Shown here piece by piece: positions 1 through 7,579 of a stretch of DNA of 26,496 bases. Position 1 is the first letter of the stretch. Each line of letters starts with the position of its first letter. The translations under genes and the position numbers were made by a program. This DNA is from a virus: positions 1-26,496 of IMG/VR virus record IMGVR_UViG_3300046477_000113, one strand, 5' to 3'. The notes under the pieces were generated by a model. The model was not told the origin of the DNA and did not search any database. It saw nothing but the letters and a program-made list of their open reading frames with translations.

Positions 1-20
1 AGCGAATATCCCCCTCCGAC

Positions 21-272
21 ATGTTGACGAGACGGACAACTAACCTTCACGTTCACCGGCAGACGCGCCGTTGGCTCACCCCTCTCGTCGATGCTGGTCT
101 TGCGGTTTGTTGCCTGTGTGGGCGGCCGATCGCGCCTGGTGTGCGCTGGCAGCTCGACCATACGCCGGATCGGACGAGTTATCGGGGCCCGGCGCATGCG
201 CGGTGTAACGCGCAGGATGGTGCGAGGCGTGGGAATGCGTCGCGGGCGTTGAGGACGTCGCGTTCGTGGTGA
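21..272 (+). CDS. HNH endonuclease next to the large terminase
   Basis: An 83-residue protein with a compact HNH zinc-finger nuclease core. C30-x2-C33 and a later H59-x2-C62-N63 would hold zinc, and D46-H47 is the catalytic DH pair. The basic N-terminus fits DNA binding. HNH proteins beside the terminase of HK97-like cos phages stimulate the terminase and are needed for specific cos cleavage, so this is probably a packaging factor rather than a homing nuclease. Its stop codon overlaps the GTG start of the terminase gene, indicating translational coupling. No strong ribosome site is visible before the ATG. Family assignment is firm; the packaging role is inferred from position. Confidence 0.82.
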   Translation: MLTRRTTNLHVHRQTRRWLTPLVDAGLAVCCLCGRPIAPGVRWQLDHTPDRTSYRGPAHARCNAQDGARRGNASRALRTSRSW

Positions 273-1693
273 GGGTTCAGTTGCCGCGGATCATGTCGGC
301 GCCCGAAGCTCCGAGCTCGCGCGGCAAGGAGGCGGTGGATTTCGCGAAGAAGGCGGGGTTGAAGCTGGACGGCGCGCAGGCGCTCGTCCTCGAGCACGCG
401 CTTGGTGTCAAGGACGATGGGAAGTGGGCTGCGTTCGGTGTGGGGGTTGTGGAGCCGCGCCAGAATGGGAAGGGCGCGATCTTGGAGGCGCGCGAGCTGG
501 CCGGCTTGTTCCTGTTCGGTGAGCGGTTGATCATCCATTCCGCGCATCAGGTCGACACGTCGCTCGAGCACTTCCGCAGGCTCCTCTGGCTGATCGAGGA
601 GACGCCCGAACTCGATAGGCGGGTCTCCAAGGTGAGGAACACGAACGGCCAGGAAGAGATCACCCTGAAGACCGGCGAGCGGATCCGGTTCCGGTCCAGG
701 TCGCGCGGCGGCGGCCGCGGCTTCTCCTGCGACTGTCTCGTCCTTGATGAGGCGATGTTCCTGCCCGAGTTTGCGTATGGGGCGTTGCTGCCGACGTTGT
801 CGGCTCGCCCGAATCCCCAGGTGTGGCATACGGGGAGCGCGGTCGACCAGTTCGTTCATGAGCATGGGCTGGTGTTGGCGCGCGTCAGGGAGCGCGGCGT
901 GGCCGGCGACGATCCGACCTTGGCGTTCTTCGAGTGGTCGGTGGACGGCGAGAACCCGTCGCTGGTTCCTGCCGAGCTGGCGGTCGACGAGAAGGCGTGG
1001 CGGCAGGCGAATCCTGGGATGCCTGCCCGGATCAGTGTGGATCATGTGCGGAACGAGCAGCGGTCGATGGATCCGCGCAGCTTCGCCGTGGAACGACTGG
1101 GGATCGGTGACTGGCCGGCCACGGATGGGACGGGGTCGGTGATCGACATCAATGACTGGCAAGCCCTGACCGACCCGGAATCATCGATCGTGGGGCCGGT
1201 CTGTTTCACGTTCGATGTGACGCCGGATCGTTCGTTCGCGACGATCGCCGCCAGCGGCCGTCGCAGTGATGGCCTTCTGCATGTGGAGCTCGTGGAGCGC
1301 CGTCCGGGGACTGGTTGGATCGCGCGGCGGCTCGTCGAGTTGGTCGGACGACACAAGGCCGCGGCGGTGAGTTGTGATGCGGCCGGTCCGGCCGGAAGCA
1401 TCCTTCCTGCCCTCACCGCCGCCAACATCCCTATCGAAGCGGTCAGCGCCCGCGACTACGCGGCGGCCTGTGGCCTCCTCTACGACCTCGTCGACCAGAA
1501 GGCGGTTCGCCATCTCGGCTCGGCGGAGGTTGTGGCGGCACTGAGGGGCGCTTCGCGGCGTCCGCTCGCGGATGCGTGGGCGTGGTCGCGGAAATCGTCG
1601 GCGACGGATATCAGCCCCTTGGTTGCGGTGACGCTGGCGTGTTGGGCGGCATCGACCGTGGAGACGTCTCAGGCGTTCGCGATGGCATGGTGA
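266..1693 (+). CDS. Terminase large subunit (TerL)
   Basis: A 475-residue two-domain packaging motor. The ATPase half has a Walker A motif at residues 64-70 (PRQNGKG) and a Walker B motif ending in D161-E162. The nuclease half has acidic residues typical of the RNase-H-like fold: D317 in an FDVTPDRS context, D371 in SCDAAG, and D436/D448 near the C-terminus. It would cut concatemeric DNA and pump it into the prohead through the portal. The start is a GTG (266, or 269 one codon later) overlapping the HNH stop. Length and motifs match the actinophage Terminase_1-type family. No small terminase subunit is visible; it may lie left of the window. Confidence 0.93.
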   Translation: MVRVQLPRIMSAPEAPSSRGKEAVDFAKKAGLKLDGAQALVLEHALGVKDDGKWAAFGVGVVEPRQNGKGAILEARELAGLFLFGERLIIHSAHQVDTSLEHFRRLLWLIEETPELDRRVSKVRNTNGQEEITLKTGERIRFRSRSRGGGRGFSCDCLVLDEAMFLPEFAYGALLPTLSARPNPQVWHTGSAVDQFVHEHGLVLARVRERGVAGDDPTLAFFEWSVDGENPSLVPAELAVDEKAWRQANPGMPARISVDHVRNEQRSMDPRSFAVERLGIGDWPATDGTGSVIDINDWQALTDPESSIVGPVCFTFDVTPDRSFATIAASGRRSDGLLHVELVERRPGTGWIARRLVELVGRHKAAAVSCDAAGPAGSILPALTAANIPIEAVSARDYAAACGLLYDLVDQKAVRHLGSAEVVAALRGASRRPLADAWAWSRKSSATDISPLVAVTLACWAASTVETSQAFAMAW

Positions 1694-1728
1694 CATGGGC
1701 ATTCGCCCCCAGCGAAGGGAACGTCCAC

Positions 1729-1959
1729 ATGGCCGCCTATGTAGATGATCCTGCCGAGTTCGCGTTCATCGTCGAGCGGGGATTCGTGACCTTGGACGGA
1801 CAGGCCGCCGACCTCGTCGACGCCTGCGATCCGAACCTGTGCGATCCGATATCGGGGTTCATGCGGTTCCGGTTCCGCGAGCCCTATTGGCGACGCCGGT
1901 TCGTCGACGTCACTTGCTTCGGCGACCAAGATCCACGGCTGCTCGAGGAGGTCGCGTGA
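1729..1959 (+). CDS. Small acidic hypothetical protein
   Basis: A 76-residue protein of unknown function. The ATG at 1729 was chosen because GAAGGGA at 1714-1720 gives a good ribosome site at 8 bases. Earlier in-frame ATG (1687) and GTG (1690) codons overlap the terminase stop and would add 13-14 residues, so they cannot be excluded. The sequence is acidic at the front and basic/aromatic toward the end (residues about 45-60), without recognisable motifs or membrane segments. It overlaps the next gene (GTGA), so it is translated as part of the terminase-to-portal operon. No function is assigned. Confidence 0.6.
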   Translation: MAAYVDDPAEFAFIVERGFVTLDGQAADLVDACDPNLCDPISGFMRFRFREPYWRRRFVDVTCFGDQDPRLLEEVA

Positions 1960-2438
1960 TTCATCCCACCGCACTGATCGGTGAACCGCCCGAGCATCGC
2001 GACTGGCGGCATCGCACCGCGGGCCTCTATCCCGAGATCGCCGAATCGGCGGTTATCGAGGCTTACTGCACCGTCGACGCTGGCGTCCATGAGCCGACCA
2101 AGATCAGCGAGGGCGCCTGGCTGATGAAGGGCTGCCACATCGGACACGACGCCCAGGTCGGCGCAGACTGCGAACTGGCCCCCCACACCGTCCTGGGAGG
2201 CCATGTAAGGCTCGAGGCGGGCGTCCGGTGCGGAATTGGAGTCCTGGTAAGACCCTTCATCACCGTGGGCGCAGGAGCGCGCCTAGGGGCTGGCGCGGTG
2301 GTTGTGTCGAACATTCCCGCCGGCGAGGTATGGGTCGGCAACCCGGCCCGCCGCCTGTACGGGATCATGACGGGTGACATCTTGACTATCGCCGAGATTG
2401 AGGGCTGGCAACAGATCGCCGACAAGGTGCGAGAGTGA
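1956..2438 (+). CDS. Left-handed beta-helix (hexapeptide repeat) acyltransferase
   Basis: A 160-residue protein with the [LIV]-G-x4 hexapeptide rhythm from about residue 40 to 130 (for example IGHDAQVGADC and VGAGARLGAGAVV). It ends in the family's usual VWVGNPARRL exit motif. Such LpxA/NeuD-like enzymes are trimers that move acetyl or other acyl groups from CoA to sugars or amino sugars. The GTG start at 1956 follows a strong GAGGAGG site and overlaps the previous stop. The glycosyltransferase two genes downstream suggests both act on one glycan, either on the virion or on the cell surface. Fold is clear; donor, acceptor and target are unknown. Confidence 0.82.
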   Translation: MIHPTALIGEPPEHRDWRHRTAGLYPEIAESAVIEAYCTVDAGVHEPTKISEGAWLMKGCHIGHDAQVGADCELAPHTVLGGHVRLEAGVRCGIGVLVRPFITVGAGARLGAGAVVVSNIPAGEVWVGNPARRLYGIMTGDILTIAEIEGWQQIADKVRE

Positions 2439-2869
2439 CAGACGCGCAACAAGCCGAGGTCCTGCGATTTCGGGAGACGCTAGTCACATATCAGGAAGGT
2501 TCAGCCGCACCGCTCGAGCGGCTTGCCGATGTCGTCGAACGCTGCACGTATAAGCCGGGCTGGGTTATCGAGCTCGACGAGCGCGAACGAGGCGGCGAGC
2601 ATTACGGCGCCGGCTATGGCTGGACGCTCAGCATCAGTTTCACCGTTCAGAACAGCGTCGCCCCCGGCCAAGTCACCAGTCTCCACTATTTCCCCGTTCC
2701 GCCGGCCACATGGGACACCGAGACCTGGGAACGGTGGGTGCTCGACTGCATTATCGAATGCGAGCGCCATGAGGCGATGGAATTCATCCGTTTCGGCGAC
2801 CGCGCCCCATTCTTCCCGTCACACGGCCAGAACAGCTCGAATCCTTATCTGATCGAGCGGAAACAGTGA
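2435..2869 (+). CDS. Hypothetical protein with conserved-looking C-terminal HG..NPY region
   Basis: A 144-residue soluble protein starting at GTG 2435, overlapping the acyltransferase stop. The N-terminal third is helical and charged. The middle looks like beta strands (GYGWTLSISFTVQNSV), and the C-terminal part has a Cys/His/acidic segment (CIIECERHEAMEFIRF) followed by an aromatic/proline stretch ending in NPYLIERKQ. This layout resembles small unassigned proteins near actinophage head genes, a similarity I recall rather than have tested. It sits between an acyltransferase and a glycosyltransferase and overlaps both, so a link to glycan modification is possible but unproven. Confidence 0.6.
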   Translation: MTDAQQAEVLRFRETLVTYQEGSAAPLERLADVVERCTYKPGWVIELDERERGGEHYGAGYGWTLSISFTVQNSVAPGQVTSLHYFPVPPATWDTETWERWVLDCIIECERHEAMEFIRFGDRAPFFPSHGQNSSNPYLIERKQ

Positions 2870-3555
2870 GACTGGTCGCCATTCTTTCTTGGTACGACGA
2901 ACCAGCCTGGGCGCTCACCGAGCTCGTCGCTTCACTCGCCACCGCCGGCGTCGACCACTTGGTTGCCGTCGACGGCGCCTACATGCTCTATCCGGAAGGA
3001 CGTGCCCAGTCTCCGGGTGAGCAGGCGCAGGCGATCCTGGCAGGCGCCCAGGGCGCCGACATGGGCGTTACGGTGCATTGTCCGCAGGATGTGTGGTTCG
3101 GCAACGAGATCGAGAAACGATCGTTTGCGTTCAAGGCTGCCCACATGGTTGCGCGGCCGGAAGTGGACTGGCTATGGGTCGTCGACGCCGACGAACGTAT
3201 CCAAGAAGCTCTCGGCCTTAGGGATGCCCTCGAGCGGACCGAATGCGATGTCGCCACGTTGATGATCGACGAAGTCAACGACGGCACCCGTGAGGGAGCC
3301 TTCCCTCTCCGCAAGTTCTTCCGCGCCCAATTCCACGGCATCCACCTCGAACGAAACCATTTCACCTACCTGACCGGGGACGGGCAGCTTTTGTTCGAGG
3401 GTTACTGCATCCAGAAGCCGGAACTCGTCGAGGCCGACAATTTCCCGTTCGTCCGAATCGACCATCGCGGCGGCCGCACCAAGACCCGCGATTTCCAGGC
3501 TCAGGTCTATTACGACCGGCGCAAGGAGCACGGCGCCGAACTGGTGCCGGGGTGA
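2866..3555 (+). CDS. Glycosyltransferase, GT-A-like fold
   Basis: A 229-residue enzyme candidate. It opens with a beta strand and a short loop (LVAILSWYDEP), a nucleotide-sugar-binding start typical of family-2-like transferases. A DxD metal/UDP site lies at D107-A-D109 inside WVVDADERI. The C-terminal half has aromatic and His-rich acceptor-site-like segments. The start is GTG 2866, overlapping the previous stop. Lying between terminase and portal, it is a candidate for modifying capsid or tail proteins, as reported for some actinobacteriophages that glycosylate their virions. Modification of host wall glycans is the alternative. The function class is well supported, the substrate is not. 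Confidence 0.78.
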   Translation: MRLVAILSWYDEPAWALTELVASLATAGVDHLVAVDGAYMLYPEGRAQSPGEQAQAILAGAQGADMGVTVHCPQDVWFGNEIEKRSFAFKAAHMVARPEVDWLWVVDADERIQEALGLRDALERTECDVATLMIDEVNDGTREGAFPLRKFFRAQFHGIHLERNHFTYLTGDGQLLFEGYCIQKPELVEADNFPFVRIDHRGGRTKTRDFQAQVYYDRRKEHGAELVPG

Positions 3556-3764
3556 AAAGGAAACCCAGAGTGCGTATGCATCTCATCGACGAGAAACAAT
3601 CACAGCTCCCCTCAGTCGAGGGGATTCTTGTCAGTAGGCGCCGACGCGAATACATGATCGCCCTCCCGATCCTGTTGACGACTCCGCAGGGGAACCCTGC
3701 CGAGCTCGAGTCGCGCTGGCTGACGATCCCACGTGAGCGCGTCGCCTTCTACGAGGTCCTATGA
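3552..3764 (+). CDS. Small basic hypothetical protein upstream of portal
   Basis: A 70-residue protein starting at GTG 3552, which overlaps the glycosyltransferase stop. It is basic at both ends and has an SVEGILVSRRRREYMIAL segment, predicted as beta strands separated by an arginine turn. Similar short proteins often precede actinophage portal genes, but I recognise no named family. Its stop (TGA 3762-3764) overlaps the ATG of a 16-codon reading frame in the ATGA pattern. No function is assigned. Confidence 0.6.
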   Translation: MKRKPRVRMHLIDEKQSQLPSVEGILVSRRRREYMIALPILLTTPQGNPAELESRWLTIPRERVAFYEVL

Positions 3765-3811
3765 CGAAGCCCAGACCAAAACCGCGCCCCCGTCCACCGA
3801 GGGGCTACTAG
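3761..3811 (+). CDS. 16-residue Pro/Arg/Lys peptide immediately before portal
   Basis: ATG at 3761 opens 16 codons encoding MTKPRPKPRPRPPRGY, ended by TAG 3809-3811. The start overlaps the previous stop (ATGA), and the portal ATG follows the stop with no gap. All but a few residues are proline, arginine or lysine. It may be a real DNA- or RNA-binding peptide, or simply a way for ribosomes to reach the portal start by reinitiation. Short length makes coding status uncertain. Confidence 0.4.
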   Translation: MTKPRPKPRPRPPRGY

Positions 3812-5089
3812 ATGATCCTGAACGTCAGAGGTCGCGGCCAGATCGAATACTTCTCGTTCGCCCTCACCGACATGCTCAGGTACGGCTACACCGGCCTGCG
3901 CGGACTATCGGGAACGGTCGGCGAGGACGCGATCCGTGGCATCCCCGCCATCAACCGTGCCGCCCGCATCCGCGCCGAAGCCATCGCCAGCCTCCGATTG
4001 CGATGCTGGCAAGGCGAAGGACCCGACAAGAAACGGCAGGACCAGACCTGGCAGGGGAAGCTGTTCAGTGGGGCGCCGAACGAATGGCAGACCCGGTTCG
4101 GCTTCTGGGACACCGTCGGCGAATCATTGGCCTACCGCGGCAACGCATACATCTGGAAATACGTCGACCCGATGAGCCTTCGCGTCACCGAATGGTACGC
4201 CCTCCATCCCGACCAGGTCGCCTGCAAAGGCGGCGGCCGATACGAGGTCACGATCAGCGAGGGCTACATCGACCCCGGCGGCCACGGGCCCGGCAAATAC
4301 ATGCTCGATTACGACACCATCCTGCACATTCGCGGCCACGGCGCCGGCGGAACCTGGGAAGCCCCTTCACCCGTCAAAGTATTCAGGGACGCGCTCGCCG
4401 CGCCCGTAGAGCGGCAGAACCACGAATCGAGGATGTGGCGCCGCGGCACCGCCCTCCAAGTCGCCGTCATCTTCCCGCAAGGCACCTCCAAGGAACAGGC
4501 CGACGAATGGAAGCCGAGCTGGGAGGAAACGTATGAGGGGACGGGCGGCTCGACGACCGCGGTTCTCGGTGGTGGCGCCGACATCAAGCCGATCGGGATG
4601 ACCGCCGTCGACAGCCAGTACGTCGAGATGGCGCATCTGACCGTCGAGGATGCCTCACGGATCATGGGCGTCCCCGCCAACCTGTTGGGTGCCCCGTCGA
4701 TGGCGTCGCAGACGAAGCCGACCCTCGAGGAAGACTTGATGACCTGGCTTAGGTTCGGGCTCGGCCCCGAGCTGGAACGGATCGAATCGGCGCTCGAGGA
4801 TGACGACACCATGTTCCCGCCGCTAGGGCGGTCGATCTATCCATCGTTCGACACTGACTCGTTCGTGCGCGGTGACATCATGACGGAGGCGACCGTGCTG
4901 ACTCAGCGAGTCCAGGCGGGGATCTATCTACCTGATGAGGCGCGCGCCATCATCGGCCTGCCGCCGCTCCCCGGTGGCGTCGGATCGATCCCGCAGATCA
5001 CGCCGGTCGGCGGCGCGCCCAACGCGAACCTGAACGGGAAGGGCGGCCAGGCGCCAGCCCAACCCGCCGTGGAAGGAGTTCCTACATGA
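3812..5089 (+). CDS. Portal protein (HK97-type)
   Basis: A 425-residue protein whose length, position and sequence fit the Phage_portal family. It has an N-terminal segment with the family's AINRAARIRAEAIASL helix, a central region with YRGNAYIWK and WYALHPDQV strands, and a late EDASRIMGVPANLLG helix. The C-terminus is Gly/Pro/Ala-rich and probably disordered. Twelve copies would form the DNA channel at one capsid vertex and bind terminase and the head-tail connector. The ATG directly abuts the stop of the preceding 16-codon frame. Its own stop overlaps the ATG of the protease gene. No oddities in length or core motifs were seen. Confidence 0.92.
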   Translation: MILNVRGRGQIEYFSFALTDMLRYGYTGLRGLSGTVGEDAIRGIPAINRAARIRAEAIASLRLRCWQGEGPDKKRQDQTWQGKLFSGAPNEWQTRFGFWDTVGESLAYRGNAYIWKYVDPMSLRVTEWYALHPDQVACKGGGRYEVTISEGYIDPGGHGPGKYMLDYDTILHIRGHGAGGTWEAPSPVKVFRDALAAPVERQNHESRMWRRGTALQVAVIFPQGTSKEQADEWKPSWEETYEGTGGSTTAVLGGGADIKPIGMTAVDSQYVEMAHLTVEDASRIMGVPANLLGAPSMASQTKPTLEEDLMTWLRFGLGPELERIESALEDDDTMFPPLGRSIYPSFDTDSFVRGDIMTEATVLTQRVQAGIYLPDEARAIIGLPPLPGGVGSIPQITPVGGAPNANLNGKGGQAPAQPAVEGVPT

Positions 5090-5871
5090 GCGACGTCGAA
5101 CGGTTCTATGCGGTTGCGCCGATCGAGATGGTCGACGTCCGAAACAACGAACCACAGGGAACGTGGACGATGAGCGGCTACGCCGCCGTGTTCGGGCATA
5201 AAGCAGAGGTCTACTCGGACAAGTTCGTCCGGGCGACCGTCGAGCTCAGCCCGCAAGCGTTCGCGAACGTCCTGACAAGCCAAGGGTTCAGCGAGCCTTC
5301 GGGTGTCGTCCACTTCAACCGCGGCCACGACATGAACACATCCGTTGCCGCAACGGACGTGCCCGCCGGCCAGCCAGGCAGTCTCAAGTTGAGCGTGGAC
5401 AAGAACGGCCTCCATTTCATGGCGAAAGTGTCGAAGTCCGACCCGGACGCCGTTGCGCTCGCCGAGAAGATGCGAGTCGGCGTTGTCAGGCAGGCCTCAT
5501 TCGCCTTTACCACAGCGGGCAACGAGTTCAGTTACGCCGAGAACGAAGACGGGCCCGACGAAGAGAACCGTCTGATCACCGATGTCGAGCATATTTACGA
5601 TGTGTGTGCGGCCACGCAGGGCGTGTTCTCACAGACCATTTCGAGTTTGGAGCGGTACGCAACGCTTCTCGGTCAGCCCGATCAGGGAGACCACCGCCAT
5701 CAGCCCGGCCTGGGCGAGGGCAACGGCGACAGCCCCGCAAGGGGAGTCGGCGTCGAAAGTGGACAAGACCGGCCGTTCGTCAGGGAGGTTCGCCAGTGGA
5801 TGGCAGCCGAACGGGCACGGCTCGGTCTCGTAGCAGTGGAAGGAAACGAGGATGGACGAAGAGCAGACTGA
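5086..5871 (+). CDS. Prohead (capsid maturation) protease, S78/U35 family
   Basis: A 261-residue serine protease that would remove the N-terminal delta domain of the capsid protein during prohead maturation. The core has His candidates H76 and H81 in HFNRGHD and a serine at S138 in VVRQASFAF, matching the His...Ser order of the family. The first 50 residues include the typical SGYAAVFGH opening strand. From about residue 190 the sequence becomes Gly/Asp/Arg-rich and low in structure. The gene starts in an ATGA overlap with portal and ends 20 bases inside the capsid gene, whose ribosome site lies within it. Order portal-protease-capsid is canonical. Confidence 0.88.
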   Translation: MSDVERFYAVAPIEMVDVRNNEPQGTWTMSGYAAVFGHKAEVYSDKFVRATVELSPQAFANVLTSQGFSEPSGVVHFNRGHDMNTSVAATDVPAGQPGSLKLSVDKNGLHFMAKVSKSDPDAVALAEKMRVGVVRQASFAFTTAGNEFSYAENEDGPDEENRLITDVEHIYDVCAATQGVFSQTISSLERYATLLGQPDQGDHRHQPGLGEGNGDSPARGVGVESGQDRPFVREVRQWMAAERARLGLVAVEGNEDGRRAD

Positions 5872-7213
5872 GAAGTCCGCTGCCAAGTCGCTGACGGAGC
5901 TGATCGCCCTACACAACGAGGCGGTCGAAGCATTCAGTCAGGCGGCAGACGCGGTCGACGAAGCAACGAACTACCCGGACAACTATGACGACGCCGAGCT
6001 CAAGAAGCGGCAGGACGAGTTCAGTGCCGCCGTCGTCCAGGCCGAACGGATCAAGGGCCAGATCGATAGCGCGGAGACGCGGCAGCGGATCCGCAACCAG
6101 TACACGTTGATCAAGACGAACGCGCCGGGCATCGCAGTTAAGGAGCCCGACATGTACGTCAAGGACGGCAGGCCCTTCCTGACCGACTTGTATGCCGCCC
6201 AGATCAAGGGTGATGGGGCCGCGTCGGCCCGCATCAACAAGCATCAGCAGCACGAGCTGGAGAAGTTCGCGATCACGTCGGCGACGTTCGGCGGCATCAT
6301 TCCGCCGGCGTATCTCATCGACTTGTACGCGAAGGCGTCAAGGAACGGTCGCGTGTTCGCCGACCAGGTGAACAACGCACCGCTCCCCGACGTCGGCATG
6401 TCGGTGATCGTTCCCCGCTTGACGCAGGGGCTCGCCGCCGCAGCCCAGACGACCCAGAACACCGCGGTCGTCACCCAGGACATCACCGAGGCGGATCTGT
6501 CCGTCGCCGTGAACACCATCTCCGGCTACTCGCCGGTGTCAAGGCAGGGACTCGAAAGGGCCGCCTACTCGGATCAGATCCTGTTCGAGGACCTGATCGC
6601 GCGCTACTGGGCGATCCTCGACACCTACTGCCTGAACGGGTCAGGGTCTAACAATCAGCCGCAAGGCTTGTTGGGCACGGGCAGCATCTCGAGCTCGACC
6701 GCATCGACGGCCACGGTGGCCGGTGTGTGGCCCAAGATCGCCGACGTCATCCAGCAGATCAACACGTCAGTCGGCGGCCTCGGCTACAACGCCTCCAAGA
6801 TCTTCATGCATCCTCGCCGGTGGGGATTCTTCGAGGCGGCACTCGACTCGCAGAACCGGCCGCTGATCGTCCCATCCGGTGCAGGCTTCAACGTGATGGG
6901 CCTCGACGGCAACAATACGCCCGACTACGGGCTCGTCGGAAACATGCACGGCCTCCCCGTGTTCACCGACGCGAACATCCCGACGAACACGGGTGCCACG
7001 ACGAACCAGGACTCGATCATCGTGATCGCAGACCGTGTCGTCCACCTGTTCGAGCGGGCATCCGATCCGGTGACGCTGTCGTTCGAGCAGACCGGAGCCA
7101 CCAACCTGACGGTGAACCTGATCGCCTACGGGTATATCGCGTTCACCGCCGGCCGCTACCCCGGAGCATCCGGGGCCGTGACCGGACAGGGACTGGTCCC
7201 GCCGACCTTCTAG
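5852..7213 (+). CDS. Major capsid protein (HK97 fold)
   Basis: A 453-residue HK97-type capsid protein. Residues 1 to about 90 are highly charged and coiled-coil-like, as in delta scaffolding domains removed by the protease. The segment after about residue 100 begins the mature core, with an E-loop/P-domain-like stretch (GGIIPPAYLIDLYAKA) and a later NGSGSNNQPQGLLGTG loop common in this family. The C-terminus has beta-rich A-domain sequence with AGRYPGASGAV. The start at ATG 5852 has AAGGAAACGAGG just upstream inside the protease gene. A strong hairpin follows the stop. Cleavage site and cross-linking residues cannot be fixed by eye. Confidence 0.93.
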   Translation: MDEEQTEKSAAKSLTELIALHNEAVEAFSQAADAVDEATNYPDNYDDAELKKRQDEFSAAVVQAERIKGQIDSAETRQRIRNQYTLIKTNAPGIAVKEPDMYVKDGRPFLTDLYAAQIKGDGAASARINKHQQHELEKFAITSATFGGIIPPAYLIDLYAKASRNGRVFADQVNNAPLPDVGMSVIVPRLTQGLAAAAQTTQNTAVVTQDITEADLSVAVNTISGYSPVSRQGLERAAYSDQILFEDLIARYWAILDTYCLNGSGSNNQPQGLLGTGSISSSTASTATVAGVWPKIADVIQQINTSVGGLGYNASKIFMHPRRWGFFEAALDSQNRPLIVPSGAGFNVMGLDGNNTPDYGLVGNMHGLPVFTDANIPTNTGATTNQDSIIVIADRVVHLFERASDPVTLSFEQTGATNLTVNLIAYGYIAFTAGRYPGASGAVTGQGLVPPTF

Positions 7214-7227
7214 GCCGGGACACAAAC

Positions 7228-7256
7228 GTGGGGGGCCACGGGAACTGGCCCCCCAC
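7228..7256 (+). terminator. Perfect 11-bp hairpin after the capsid gene
   Basis: GTGGGGGGCCA (7228-7238) and TGGCCCCCCAC (7246-7256) are exact reverse complements separated by a 7-base loop. It starts 15 bases after the capsid stop. There is no T-tract, so it is more likely a partial terminator or 3'-end stabiliser that favours capsid mRNA than a full rho-independent terminator. Confidence 0.7.
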
Positions 7257-7277
7257 ATCCCCGAAGGAGCCAACCGA

Positions 7278-7502
7278 ATGGCGAAAACCAAGGCTTACAT
7301 TCCCCCGCATTACGCAGACGAGGCCGCCTATGTGGCCGACCTCGAGCGGGAGCTGGCCGGCTATCGGAACCGTGTCGCCGAGCTGAAGGCGATGCATGTC
7401 CGTGACGAGGAAGGCGCGATGATCGACGCTGTCTCCGGAGAAGCGGCCGTAGAGGGTGTGCTGAAATCATTGAAGCCGGCGAAGGCGAAGGCATCCGAAT
7501 GA
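7278..7502 (+). CDS. Small coiled-coil protein after capsid
   Basis: A 74-residue protein. ATG 7278 is preceded by GAAGGAG (7262-7268), a good ribosome site. Residues about 17-45 form a likely amphipathic helix (YVADLERELAGYRNRVAELK), and the tail is rich in Lys and Ala. Position after the capsid gene is where many phages carry small head-associated or decoration proteins, but no family is recognised. It is the first gene beyond the post-capsid hairpin and couples by ATGA to a tiny membrane-protein gene. Confidence 0.65.
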   Translation: MAKTKAYIPPHYADEAAYVADLERELAGYRNRVAELKAMHVRDEEGAMIDAVSGEAAVEGVLKSLKPAKAKASE

Positions 7503-7579
7503 CGAATCTTCAAGCCTGGATCCTCGTCATCGAGGTTGGCGTTCTCGCGATCATCGCGCTGGCCGGGGCGCTCAGATAA
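7499..7579 (+). CDS. 26-residue single-pass membrane microprotein
   Basis: ATG 7499 overlaps the upstream stop (ATGA), and its TAA overlaps the next ATG (TAATG), so both junctions look like deliberate coupling. After a short polar start (MTNLQAW) the rest is almost wholly hydrophobic (about residues 8-24), ending in LR, enough for one membrane span. No known family. A membrane peptide inside the head module is unexpected. It may only serve to keep ribosomes moving between its neighbours. Confidence 0.5.
   Translation: MTNLQAWILVIEVGVLAIIALAGALR

Noticed and set aside
179-1162. Long minus-strand reading frame of 327 codons opposite the terminase gene
   Set aside because: It is antisense to a clear TerL, rich in Arg/Pro/His, has no domain, and arises from high third-position GC on the other strand.
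3733-4536. Plus-strand reading frame of 267 codons within the portal gene
   Set aside because: Arg/Pro/His-rich out-of-frame shadow of the portal sequence; portal motifs are in the other frame.
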